Origin: Planctomycetia bacterium
Lineage (GTDB): Bacteria; Planctomycetota; Phycisphaerae; UBA1845; Fen-1342
DNA length: 64,000 nt
Direction: 5' to 3'
Assembly: GCA_015709575.1 (NCBI GenBank)
Contig: CP054190.1
Span: 806,001 to 870,000 of the forward strand
Positions 1 through 8,374 of the stretch are shown here, piece after piece (positions within the stretch are counted from its first letter, which is position 1; the number at the start of each line of letters is the position of its first letter). The notes beneath the pieces are model-generated. The model saw only the letters and a list, made by a program, of their open reading frames with translations, searched no databases and had not been told where the DNA came from. The position numbers were made by a program, and so were the translations under genes.

Positions 1-1
1 G

Positions 2-1372
2 CGCGCCGCCGCCGAGGAGCTGGAGCTGACCCGCGAGTACAACGTGGACACGCCGGTCTATTACTCGATCGAGCAGCTCAAGCTCTACGCCGAGAACATG
101 AACCAGGCCCGCTACGTGCTGGGCACGCAGAATTACGCCTTCACGCGCCTGGCCTATCGCACGTTGCCGCCGGTCGAGCAGGAAAAGCTGCTGCTGGCGC
201 AGCGGATGGAATTCAACCAGGGCAATCCCGAGGGCGAGGTGCCGCACGCCACCTTCAACGGTCGGCTGCTCGGGCTGGTGAACCAGCTCGAAACGCGGCT
301 TAACGACCGCCGCTACGACTTCCTGTTGCGCCCGTTCGAGCAGGCGCGCCGCAATCCCGACCTGGCGATGTATTTCCGCGCCGGCATGCGCCCGGGCGAC
401 CTGAGCATGTCCGTGTCGGCCGTGATCCGGCAGTTGCTGGGGCGGGTCTCGCCGCGCCGCAACCTGACCATCATCGACTTGTCCGGATTGCCCTTCGACG
501 TGGTGGACATCACCGTCGCGACGCTGACGCGGGCGCTGTTCGAGTTCAATTTCTGGTCGCCGCCCGAGGCGCGGCAGCCGGTGCTGCTGTGTTTCGAGGA
601 AGCGCACAACTACCTGCCGCGCACCGCCCGCGAGGGGCGCAAGATGTTCGCGCGCGAGGCGGTGGAGAAGGTCGCGAAGGAGGGACGCAAGTACGGCGTC
701 GCCGCCATGATCGTCAGCCAGCGGCCCAGCGAAATCTCCGAGACCGTGCTCAGCCAGTGCAACACGATGGTGCTGATGCGCATGAACAACCCCGATGATC
801 AGCAATACGCCTCGCGCGTCGTCTCGGACCAGTTCCGCTCGCTGATCGAGCTGCTGCCGAGCATGCGCCCAGGCGAAGGCTTCATCATCGGCGATTCGGT
901 CATGATGCCGATGCGCACCCTGATCGACCCGCCGCCGAAACTGCCGCGCTCGGCCAACGTGGATTTCTTCCGCATCTGGTCGCAGGGCGCCGCCGAAAGC
1001 GCCGTCGAGCAGATCGTCGATCGCTGGTGGCGGCAGGATCGCTCGGCCGTCAATCTCGAGAAGCCGCAGGACTGGGGCTTCGAGGGCACGTTGCCAAGCC
1101 TCGACGAAGGGGCGCTGGCCAATCTCGACGAGCAGTCCCTGGCCGAGCCGCTGTCGCTGCCGGCCAATTCGCCGCTGGCCCGCGACGGCGCAAGCGGCAT
1201 GGCCGGGGCCGCGTCGAACGGCGCGGGCGATTCCGGCGATGGCGAGGCGGCCGACGGGCAGTTCGTCGAGACCGAGGACGCCTCCGCCGAGCGCGAGCAG
1301 CGCCCGCTGTCGGTCGCGCAGCGCAAGCTGGCGCAGCTAGCGGCGCTGCTGTCGGGCAAGAAATCCGAGTAG
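2..1372 (+). CDS. HerA-like ATP-binding protein (5' end outside window)
   Basis: The reading frame is open to the window edge, so the N-terminus with the Walker A motif is missing; about 456 residues remain. A hydrophobic strand ending in CFEEAHNYL (about residues 196-205 of the fragment) looks like a Walker B motif. It is followed by KVAKEGRKYGVAAMIVSQRP and SQCNTMVLMRMNNPDDQQ, the arginine-rich and sensor segments typical of HerA/DUF87 hexameric DNA-translocating ATPases. In that family the ATPase usually works in DNA end processing or as a general DNA pump. The last 100 residues are acidic, alanine/glycine-rich and probably disordered. The gene converges with the next one, with stop codons two bases apart. 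No NurA-like nuclease is visible, so the partner is unknown. Confidence 0.85.
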   Translation, partial: RAAAEELELTREYNVDTPVYYSIEQLKLYAENMNQARYVLGTQNYAFTRLAYRTLPPVEQEKLLLAQRMEFNQGNPEGEVPHATFNGRLLGLVNQLETRLNDRRYDFLLRPFEQARRNPDLAMYFRAGMRPGDLSMSVSAVIRQLLGRVSPRRNLTIIDLSGLPFDVVDITVATLTRALFEFNFWSPPEARQPVLLCFEEAHNYLPRTAREGRKMFAREAVEKVAKEGRKYGVAAMIVSQRPSEISETVLSQCNTMVLMRMNNPDDQQYASRVVSDQFRSLIELLPSMRPGEGFIIGDSVMMPMRTLIDPPPKLPRSANVDFFRIWSQGAAESAVEQIVDRWWRQDRSAVNLEKPQDWGFEGTLPSLDEGALANLDEQSLAEPLSLPANSPLARDGASGMAGAASNGAGDSGDGEAADGQFVETEDASAEREQRPLSVAQRKLAQLAALLSGKKSE

Positions 1373-1374
1373 CG

Positions 1375-2922
1375 TTACGACGCGCTGCGATCAAGCTCGG
1401 CACGAATCCGCGCCGTGATCGTCTGCAGCACGTCCATCGGGATCAATCCAAAAAACAGTTCGCGGTCAGTGGCGGCGCGGTCCTGCTCCTGCCGCGCTTC
1501 CAGCTCGCGCAGCTCCTCGGCGCTCCGCGCCGGCAGCCACGGCTCGGAGGCGCTCAACTCGCGCCGCACGGCGCGCAGCTGCTCATAGACAGCCCGCCGG
1601 GCGCGCCTGTCGCGCGGCCGCTCCTCGCGTAGCACGCGGTTCTCGCGCACCAGCGCCTCCCGCCGCTCCAGCAGTTCCGCGGAAGCCTGCGATGTGTGGC
1701 GCTGCGGATTCTGGATCACGTCCCGCGCCCGCCGTCGGGCAGCGTCCACGGTTGTCGCGGGCACGCCGAAGCGCGGCAGGTCCGCCCACGCCGTCGCCGT
1801 GACGCAGGCCGCCGGCGCAAGGGCCGGGCCGTACAGCGCCGTGCAGTACGCTTCCGTCATCTCGTCATACTTCGCGCCGCCGATCCCGTGAATGAACAGG
1901 TCCGCGACCGCCATCCGGGCGAACGCCGAGAACGTCAGCGCTCGCGGCCTCAGCAGCGCACCGGGCGGCAGAATCGGCCACGGTGAATCAGCGGACGCCG
2001 GATCACGGAGCGTTGCGCCCGCAACTGTTCCCAGCAGATCATCATCAGCAAAAAAACGCAGATCATCGCCGCCGCGCTGCACGAACGGCCGGGCGCGCCT
2101 TCCATCCGGGCGCAGGATCCACAGCGGCAGCTCCACCCGCCCGGCCACGGTCGCCAGCGGCGGCGCGGGGATGGCCGCATTCCGGACGCCGTGACGGGCG
2201 CGGTAGACCCGCTGCGCGTCGTTGTATGCGGCGGCCACCTCCTCCGCCCGCAACGCCAGATCAGCTGCAAACGCGCGGAAAGCCGCCGATTCGCACATGT
2301 GCGCAGCTCTCACCGTTCGACTCGGCTGTGCCAGCAATGACTCCACCCGTTCGCGCGCCCGGTCGATCCCGTCCGACAGCGTGATTGCACCATCGGCGGC
2401 GCAGAATGCATCCGCAACGGTGGATAGAATCGTCCGCGACGGATCGGGCACGAGCGTTGCCGCGCGCTCGAAGAAGTCCAGCCAGTGCGAGCGCGGCGCC
2501 GCCGGCTGACGCTGCATCGGTAGTCCCGGGCGCAGCGCCGGGATTTCGACTTCGACCAGCCGCAGGCCTCCGGCCGTCCGCTGCGGCACGCGCATGCGCA
2601 GCGACTTGGGCGTATCGAAATCCACGACCAGCCACACCGCCGTGCCCCCGCACTGCTCGGCCAGCTCCCCCGCAGCCAGGCTCTTGGCCAGCACCCCGGC
2701 GTGAAAGAACTCGGCCTGGTGGCCGGTGACAATCAGCGGTCGGTCAGGCGGAAGATCGAGTCGATCGCGCAGCCGATTCCGCCACCGGCTCACGGTCACG
2801 CCGCACCATTCGGGGTCGGCGTCGCGCGCCGGTCGAAGGAGCGCCGGCAGACCGGATGCCGCCGGTTCGATCAGAACATCCGCGGATTGCGGCGGCGTGC
2901 GCAGCCGGGAACGATCGATCAT
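1375..2922 (-). CDS. BshC-like protein of unknown function
   Basis: 515 residues. The segment LIVTGHQAEFFHAGVLAK near residue 63 and FIHGIGGAKYDEMTEAY near residue 340 resemble the architecture of BshC, the putative cysteine-adding enzyme of bacillithiol synthesis. A long charged helical stretch (about 400-500) fits the BshC coiled coil. Similarity is by eye and partial, so the substrate is not assigned. Its ATG overlaps the stop of the upstream glycosyltransferase (ATGA), so it is the last gene of a minus-strand operon that also encodes glycan and envelope functions. No bshA or bshB homologue is visible nearby, which argues against a simple bacillithiol locus. Confidence 0.5.
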   Translation of the reverse strand: MIDRSRLRTPPQSADVLIEPAASGLPALLRPARDADPEWCGVTVSRWRNRLRDRLDLPPDRPLIVTGHQAEFFHAGVLAKSLAAGELAEQCGGTAVWLVVDFDTPKSLRMRVPQRTAGGLRLVEVEIPALRPGLPMQRQPAAPRSHWLDFFERAATLVPDPSRTILSTVADAFCAADGAITLSDGIDRARERVESLLAQPSRTVRAAHMCESAAFRAFAADLALRAEEVAAAYNDAQRVYRARHGVRNAAIPAPPLATVAGRVELPLWILRPDGRRARPFVQRGGDDLRFFADDDLLGTVAGATLRDPASADSPWPILPPGALLRPRALTFSAFARMAVADLFIHGIGGAKYDEMTEAYCTALYGPALAPAACVTATAWADLPRFGVPATTVDAARRRARDVIQNPQRHTSQASAELLERREALVRENRVLREERPRDRRARRAVYEQLRAVRRELSASEPWLPARSAEELRELEARQEQDRAATDRELFFGLIPMDVLQTITARIRAELDRSAS

Positions 2923-3671
2923 GCGTCAGCGCAGGGCGGGCAGGGGGCGTCGCAGGGTGCTGCGTGTCGAAGCAGCGGCTCACGGTGCAGCGCACGCACC
3001 AGCACGTCCAGGTAATGCGTCAGCCGTGCACCGGGGTCGTCCAGCGTTCCCGGAAAGGCGCGGCTGGCGTCGCGGTAGATGCGGCGCACCGCCAGCTCGC
3101 GGATGCGCAGCCCTTCGCGGGCGCATTGCACCCAGAACTGCATCGGGAACGCGTAGCCGGGTTCGTCCAGCGCCAGTCGCTGCATCGCCGCGACGCGATG
3201 GGCCTTGAAGCCGCAGAACGAGTCCGTCAGGTCGAGCCGCAGCACCGTATTCAGAACGCCCGTCAGCAGGCGGTTGATTTCGCGCCGGTCGGCCGGGGGT
3301 GCGTCGTCGCGCAGGTCGTTTCGAAGGTAGCGCGAGCCGCTGATCACATCGGCGTCGTCCTCGCGGATCGCTGCAAAAAAATCCGGCAGTTGCGCCGGTT
3401 CGTGCTGATCGTCGCAGTCGAGCGTGATGACCCACTCGTATCCGCGACACGCCGCGAATTGAAAGGCATCGATCAGGCTCTGTCCGTAGCCGCGATTCTC
3501 CGGGTGCGTGAGCACGCAGACGTCGCGGGCTTGCCGCAGCAGGTGCGGGGTGTCGTCGATGGAGCCGTCGTCGATCACCAGGATGTCCGGCGTATGACGA
3601 CGCACCGCGCCCAGAACGCGGTGCAGGCTGGCGGCCTCATTGAAGACGGGAATGGCGACGAGCGTTCGCAT
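2919..3671 (-). CDS. Family 2 glycosyltransferase
   Basis: 250 residues. It starts MRTLVAIPVFNEA, has ILVIDDGSIDDT (nucleotide-binding DDGS), ITLDCDDQHEP (DxD-type metal site) and ISGSRYLRND, in the order expected for a GT-A fold family 2 enzyme of the dolichyl-phosphate mannose synthase type. The start at 3671 is chosen because GGAGGG lies just upstream and the family begins here; the open frame continues upstream but without family sequence. There is no obvious C-terminal membrane segment, so it may be peripheral. It probably makes a lipid-linked sugar, possibly the donor for the TMTC-like transferase encoded upstream in the same direction. That link is an inference from gene order. Confidence 0.85.
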   Translation of the reverse strand: MRTLVAIPVFNEAASLHRVLGAVRRHTPDILVIDDGSIDDTPHLLRQARDVCVLTHPENRGYGQSLIDAFQFAACRGYEWVITLDCDDQHEPAQLPDFFAAIREDDADVISGSRYLRNDLRDDAPPADRREINRLLTGVLNTVLRLDLTDSFCGFKAHRVAAMQRLALDEPGYAFPMQFWVQCAREGLRIRELAVRRIYRDASRAFPGTLDDPGARLTHYLDVLVRALHREPLLRHAAPCDAPCPPCADA

Positions 3672-3780
3672 CGACCCTCCAGTGTTCGCCGGGCGCGGGC
3701 GACCGCGACGTCGGCGTTGGATTGTTCGAGGGTGGTGGCGGTTTGTCAACGTGCGGGCGTCGATGCGCCGCAGTCTCCGC

Positions 3781-5913
3781 TCACGGCAGCTTGCGACGCA
3801 GCTCCGCGATGCGTTCACGCACCTGCGCCAACCGGGCGTCGTCCGCCTGCAGGCCGCGCTCAATCAGCCGGTATCGCTCCAGCGCGTCGGCGATCCGGCC
3901 ATTGACCTCCAGCGCTTCGGCCAGGTTCACGTTCGCGGCGTACTCGCCGGGGGCGATTCGGTGCGCTGCCTCCGCGTGCCGCAGCGCGTCCGCCGGGCGC
4001 TCGTGGGCCAGCAGCGTCGTCAGGTTCGCGTGCGCGCGCCAGTCGGCTGGGTCGAGCTCGATGATGCGCGCAAACACCCGTTCCGCGTCGCCGCGCCGGT
4101 TCGACACGGCATACAGCTCCGCCAGCAGGCGCAGCGCGTCCGGTCGCTGCGGCGCCAGCGCGGCGGCCCGCTCGGCGTGCGGCAGCGCATCGCGCGGGCG
4201 GGCCAGCTCCACCAGCAGCCGCCCCATGGCCAGCCGCGCGTCGGCGTCATCCGGCGACTCCGCGACGCGCGCCTCCAGCTGCGCCAGTTGCGACGCCCCG
4301 TCCGGCCGCAGCAGTCGCGCCGTCAAGCGTCGCGCGTGCGCATCTCCGGGCGCGAGCGTCAGCACGATCTCCGCGTAATGGGCGGCATTCTCGCGATCGC
4401 CGAGCGCGGCGTGAATGTTCGCCAGGATCAGGAGCGCATCCGCGTCGCGCGGGGCCAGCTCGATCGATCGCCCGGCAGCCCGCAGCGCCTGCCGCAACAT
4501 CGCTCCGCGCTGCGGTTCCGCCACTCGCGCCGCCAGCCGCAGCAGCTCGCCCGCGTAGTAGCGATTTGCGACGGCACTGCGCGGCCAGGTGAATGCATCC
4601 TCCTGGAACAGCACCGCGTTGGCGCGCCAGTCGGCGCTGCGCAGCCCGCTTCGCACCCCCAACGCCGCCAGCAGCAGCACGCCGCCCCCCAGCACCAGCG
4701 GAGCGACCCGCGCCGCCGGTCCGCCGGGGCGGCACGCGCTGCGCCACGCAGCGCACAGCCCGGCTGCCAGCAGCAGGGATAGCGGCGCGCTTGGCCAGTA
4801 AAGCAGCCGTTCCGCCAGCGAGACGCCGATCAGCAGCACCGTGTTCGAGATCAGCGCATAGCTGGCGAAGAACAGCGCCGCCGCGACCGCCATGTCGCGC
4901 CAGGCGCCTGCGTTGCGGCGATAGCCGAGCAGGCAGACCAGCAGTCCGGCCAGCGCCGCCGCACCGAGCAGCGCCAGCGGGTCGAATGCGTACGGCTCGA
5001 TCACGCGCAGCCCGTAATCCGCGCTCAGGTGCACCGGCAGCAGCATCAGCCGGGCGTAGTGCCCCAGCACGACCAACGGCAGCAGCCCGCGCCACAGGCC
5101 GCTAGCGGCGACGATCGGGTTGAACACATCTGACGGCGCGGCATCGCGGATGAGGTTCGACTCGAGCGCCACGAAACGCAGCGGCAGGTAGATCAGCAGC
5201 GGGAGCGCCAGTATCACCGCATGCGCCAGCCATCCACGGCCACCGCGCGGGGCGCTGGATGGTGCGGCGTGCATCGCCAGCAGCGCGACCGGCAGATAGC
5301 ACACGGCCGTTTCCTTGGAGAGCAGCGCCGGCAGAAAAACCGCCGCGGCGGCCGCCGTGCGCCGTGGTGACGGCGCGCCGCCTGTCAGCACCAGCAGGCC
5401 GACCATCAGCCACAACGCGGTCAGCACCTCCGCCCGGCCGACCACGTTCGCCACCGCCTCGGCGTGCACCGGGTGGACCGCAAACAGCAGCGCCGCGACC
5501 ATCGGCGCCGCCGGGTCGCGCAGCAGCCGCCGTGCGAGCAGCCAAACCAGCGCACAGCAGAGCGCATGCAGCCCGACGTTGACGGCGTGGTATCCGGCCG
5601 GGCTCGCTCCGTGAATCCCGTACTGGACGGCGAACGTGAACAGCGTCAGCGGGCGGTAAAGGCGGTCACGGCGCAGGTCGAGCCGCTGCGTCTCGGCCTC
5701 CATGTGCGGTCGCCACCAGTCGCTCAGCCAGATCGCCCGCCAGTCGGTGAGCGAGCGGATGGCCTGGTTTTCAGCGACGATCGGCACGTCGTCATAGGTA
5801 AGGTCGTTGCCTAGGCTGTTGACGAAGCACAGCGCTCCGGCCAGCGCGGCCAGCCACGGCTGCCACGCCGCCGGGCGGCGGTGGGGTGATGCGGCTTCAG
5901 CGGGGCGGGGCAT
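3781..5913 (-). CDS. TMTC-like membrane glycosyltransferase with C-terminal TPR repeats
   Basis: 710 residues. The N-terminal half has about ten hydrophobic segments and the landmarks of the TMTC/DUF1736 family: YDDVPIVAENQAI, DRLYRPLTLFTF, HAVNVGLHAL and FAVHPVHAEAVANVVGRAE. The acidic YDD near residue 40 matches the catalytic position of GT-C mannosyltransferases. From about residue 440 the protein is a chain of TPR-like helices (for example AHYAEIVLTLAPGDAHARRL and DALPHAERAAALAPQRPDAL). Eukaryotic relatives O-mannosylate secreted proteins; bacterial members are poorly characterised. Its start overlaps the end of the TolC-like gene by 17 bases, so the two are probably translationally coupled. 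Confidence 0.8.
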   Translation of the reverse strand: MPRPAEAASPHRRPAAWQPWLAALAGALCFVNSLGNDLTYDDVPIVAENQAIRSLTDWRAIWLSDWWRPHMEAETQRLDLRRDRLYRPLTLFTFAVQYGIHGASPAGYHAVNVGLHALCCALVWLLARRLLRDPAAPMVAALLFAVHPVHAEAVANVVGRAEVLTALWLMVGLLVLTGGAPSPRRTAAAAAVFLPALLSKETAVCYLPVALLAMHAAPSSAPRGGRGWLAHAVILALPLLIYLPLRFVALESNLIRDAAPSDVFNPIVAASGLWRGLLPLVVLGHYARLMLLPVHLSADYGLRVIEPYAFDPLALLGAAALAGLLVCLLGYRRNAGAWRDMAVAAALFFASYALISNTVLLIGVSLAERLLYWPSAPLSLLLAAGLCAAWRSACRPGGPAARVAPLVLGGGVLLLAALGVRSGLRSADWRANAVLFQEDAFTWPRSAVANRYYAGELLRLAARVAEPQRGAMLRQALRAAGRSIELAPRDADALLILANIHAALGDRENAAHYAEIVLTLAPGDAHARRLTARLLRPDGASQLAQLEARVAESPDDADARLAMGRLLVELARPRDALPHAERAAALAPQRPDALRLLAELYAVSNRRGDAERVFARIIELDPADWRAHANLTTLLAHERPADALRHAEAAHRIAPGEYAANVNLAEALEVNGRIADALERYRLIERGLQADDARLAQVRERIAELRRKLP

Positions 5914-7759
5914 CGGCGATGGAGACGTTGTTGTAGTCGAGCAGCGTGCCCTTGGCTCGCTCCAGCTCCACCAGCGTGATGGTGTAGTCGGTGATGACGC
6001 TCAGCAGGTTCTGGCGGGCGTTGGCCAGTTGCTCAACCGCGTTCAGCTCGGTTTCGAGATAGGCCGGATCGACCGTTTCCGCCCGCGTCTGCAGTGCCCG
6101 CAGGTTCAGCGCCGCCGCCTGGGCGCTGGCGAGCTGCGGTGGGATCTGCGAGTAGCGCAGCCCCAGCGTGCGGATCGCGACGTTGACCTCCTCGACCACG
6201 CTGTCGGTGACGCGCTGCAGCTCGACAATCGACTGCGACTCGCGCAACTGCGACTCGCGCAGCCGCGCACGCGCCGCCCGGTTGCCGAACGGCTGCGAGA
6301 ACTGAACGCCGACCGTATACGAACGAAAGCGGTTCATGGTGGCGTTGTCGAAGCTGTTGCCGGAATCATCCTCCAGCCCCTCGACCTGATAGTCGAAGCT
6401 CAGGTCGAGCTGCGGCAGCGTTTCGTTCTTGGCGGCGGCGGTCTCCACCCGCGATCGCTCGATCCCCAGTCGCGCCTGCGCGATTTCGCTGCGCCGATCC
6501 AGCGCCTGGCGCACCTCGCCGAAGTGGTCCAGCACCACCGGCAGCGTGAACAGCGGCTCGGTCGGCACGATCTCCACGTCGCGCGACAGCGGAAACTCGG
6601 CGTCGTTCATCAGGTTCTTGAGCCGGTCCTCGGCGTCGCGCACGTTCTTGATCGCCTCAAGCAGCGTGACGTAGCGCTGCTCGTAGCGAGCGCGGGCGTT
6701 GTTGAGCTGCACCGGCGTGGCCTTGTAGCGCTGCAGGCTTTCAAAATCCTGGTAGGTCACCCAGTTCTGCGCCACGGACTCGGACAAAATCGTCACCGTG
6801 CGCCGCGCCTGAGCCAGACGCCAGTAGGCCCGCTCCGCATCCAGCAGCGAATCGCGCAGCCGGCTCTCAAACTGCCGCATCGAGGCGTCACGCCCGATCC
6901 GCGCCAGGGTGATGTTCCGGCGGTTGTAGTCCAGCCCGAAGCCCCGCAGCAGCGGCTGCCGCAGTTGTGCGATAAACGTGGTCGCATAGGACGGATTGAA
7001 CGGCGTCGTGTCGCCGTCGATTCCATCGACGTAATTACGTCCCTGCCGCGCCGACGCCGAGGCGGTCATGCCGGTCGGCAGCAGCTTTCGCACGCCGGCT
7101 TCCACGCTCCACCCGTCGCTCTGGTTGGTCGCCGCGATCGGCGGATAGGGGCGGTCCAGGTTGTTGTGGCCCGCGTCGAGGAAGAACGCCGCGTCGAAGG
7201 CCGCCTCAGCCTGCACCATCCGCGTTTCACTGATGGCCGGGTTATAGGACTCCGCCCGGATCGCGTAGTTGTTTTGCAGTGTTCGCTGGATGCACTCGGC
7301 CAGGCTCAACTCGCGCCGCGCCGGCCGCGCCACCATCGCCAGGTACTCATTCGCCCGCGCCAGCACGCGGTCGTAGACGACGTGCACGCGCTGCTCGCGG
7401 GTCGAGCGGCGAATCTCCTCGGCACGCTCGGCAAAGGCCGGCTCGCTGTCGACGGGGTCCGGAATCTCGGCCAGAATCGCCTCCGCCGGCGGCCGGTCGG
7501 CGGGCATCGTGGTCGGCAGCGCCTCGCGCGGCTTTCCGGCTTCATCCTGTGCTGGTCGGATTCGCGGCTGAGCAGGGTGGCGCCATTCGCGGGCTTCGGC
7601 GCGCTTTGTTTCCGCACCCGCCGCGGGGCGCTGCGCTTCGGCGATCATCCGTTCGCGATAGGCGACCATGCTCGGGCCGCCCTCGAACGTATCGCTGCGG
7701 CAGGCGCTCAGGGCGGCCGGCAGCGTGAGAAGAAACAGGCAGATTCGGCGTCGCGTCAC
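5897..7759 (-). CDS. TolC-family outer-membrane efflux lipoprotein
   Basis: 620 residues. A GTG start is preceded by GGAG at nine bases and begins MTRRRICLFLLTLPAALSAC, a lipoprotein signal with cysteine at about residue 20. The body contains two long alpha-helical hairpin repeats typical of OEP/TolC barrels: AECIQRTLQNNYAIR, DAERAYWRLAQARRTV, then the second repeat with VELQRVTDSVVEEVNVAIRT. FSQPFGNRAARARLRESQL is a family-typical segment. It would form the outer-membrane exit duct of a tripartite pump or secretion system. No inner-membrane pump or adaptor is in view, so the cargo is unknown. It is the first gene of the minus-strand operon. Confidence 0.85.
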   Translation of the reverse strand: MTRRRICLFLLTLPAALSACRSDTFEGGPSMVAYRERMIAEAQRPAAGAETKRAEAREWRHPAQPRIRPAQDEAGKPREALPTTMPADRPPAEAILAEIPDPVDSEPAFAERAEEIRRSTREQRVHVVYDRVLARANEYLAMVARPARRELSLAECIQRTLQNNYAIRAESYNPAISETRMVQAEAAFDAAFFLDAGHNNLDRPYPPIAATNQSDGWSVEAGVRKLLPTGMTASASARQGRNYVDGIDGDTTPFNPSYATTFIAQLRQPLLRGFGLDYNRRNITLARIGRDASMRQFESRLRDSLLDAERAYWRLAQARRTVTILSESVAQNWVTYQDFESLQRYKATPVQLNNARARYEQRYVTLLEAIKNVRDAEDRLKNLMNDAEFPLSRDVEIVPTEPLFTLPVVLDHFGEVRQALDRRSEIAQARLGIERSRVETAAAKNETLPQLDLSFDYQVEGLEDDSGNSFDNATMNRFRSYTVGVQFSQPFGNRAARARLRESQLRESQSIVELQRVTDSVVEEVNVAIRTLGLRYSQIPPQLASAQAAALNLRALQTRAETVDPAYLETELNAVEQLANARQNLLSVITDYTITLVELERAKGTLLDYNNVSIADAPPR

Positions 7760-7942
7760 GTGCGCGATCCTCCGGGGAGGGTCGTAGCGGCGTTTCGCGG
7801 GGCCGATGTGACCCCGCGCGGGCCGGATCGTAGAAGCGCGGGCGCGGGCGTGTCAAACCGGCCGTATCGCGCGCCGCCGGTCCGGCCACGTGGGAGTTTT
7901 ACGGTCGATCCCCAGGCGACCCGACCCCCCTCGTACGCCCCA

Positions 7943-7992
7943 AGCATGCTCCGAGCATGCTCCGAGCATGCTCCAGGTATGCTCCCAGTATC
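7943..7992. repeat. 11-base tandem repeats containing GCATGC
   Basis: Three copies of AGCATGCTCCG in head-to-tail order at 7943, 7954 and 7965 are followed by two decaying copies (AGGTATGCTCCC and AGTATCC). Each unit contains the palindrome GCATGC. The 11-base period is close to one helical turn, so the sites would lie on one face of the DNA. It could be an operator array, but no bound protein is known. Confidence 0.75.
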
Positions 7993-8033
7993 CTTCGATC
8001 TTCGGAGTAATGCGATTGCTTCCTGACAGTCTG

Positions 8034-8073
8034 GGCGGGTGGCATGCCTTCGCGGCGGGTGGCATGCCTTCGC
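8034..8073. repeat. 20-base direct repeat, two copies
   Basis: The unit GGCGGGTGGCATGCCTTCGC occurs twice back to back. It also contains the core GCATGC, like the 11-base repeats 45 bases upstream. Function is unknown. Confidence 0.8.
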
Positions 8074-8136
8074 GGTACTCCGCGTAGGCATGTCGCGGCG
8101 CATATGACGCCGGAATGACGGCGGACGGACGGGTGG

Positions 8137-8166
8137 CACGGACAAGTTGTACTCGACTTGTCCGTG
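8137..8166. repeat. 30-base palindrome, RHS cassette A
   Basis: CACGGACAAGT, then an 8-base loop TGTACTCG, then ACTTGTCCGTG: an 11-base perfect stem. The same element occurs at 9988, 17515 and 19805, each at the left edge of an RHS cassette. There is no following T tract, so it is not a classical terminator. Confidence 0.9.
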
Positions 8167-8374
8167 GATTTCTGGTTCGAACGCTCCGGCCGGGTGCCGT
8201 GGCGACACGAACGGTGACGGCGCGGCCGCAGCGACGGCCGGTGCGTCGGCGCGAGGATGCGGGATGTCGGTTCGGGGATATAATGGGAAGACGGGCCGGC
8301 GGGTTCGGCAAGCCGTGTTTGAGTGGGCGACCGGCTCGCCGTGAAGTTGGCAACTTCTGTCGAGGGCGCGGTTC
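8167..8374 (+). pseudogene. Decayed RHS repeat segment, cassette A
   Basis: In the frame of the following gene this segment reads through GDTNGDGAAA and GRRVRQAVFEWATGSP, recognisable as degraded dockerin-like and YD-repeat sequence (compare YDYLGRRVEK in copy D). It then hits TGA at 8342-8344 before [15 protein letters not shown]. The same nonsense codon is present in copies B, E and F. The segment therefore cannot be joined to the downstream frame by ordinary translation. Confidence 0.65.

Larger units (their letters stand above)
7760..8130. other. Intergenic region before the RHS array
   Basis: 371 bases without a credible gene. It holds the probable promoter of the TolC operon (minus strand) and two short tandem repeats described separately. 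The segment after about 8074 leads into the first RHS cassette. Confidence 0.6.

Noticed and set aside
5807..8026. 739-codon open frame antisense to the TolC-like gene
   Set aside because: The minus strand encodes recognisable TolC repeats and a lipoprotein signal; the plus-strand frame has no features.
8342..8344. Selenocysteine codon in the RHS frame
   Set aside because: No selenocysteine insertion hairpin is evident after the TGA, the position is not catalytic, and copy F has an additional TAG.
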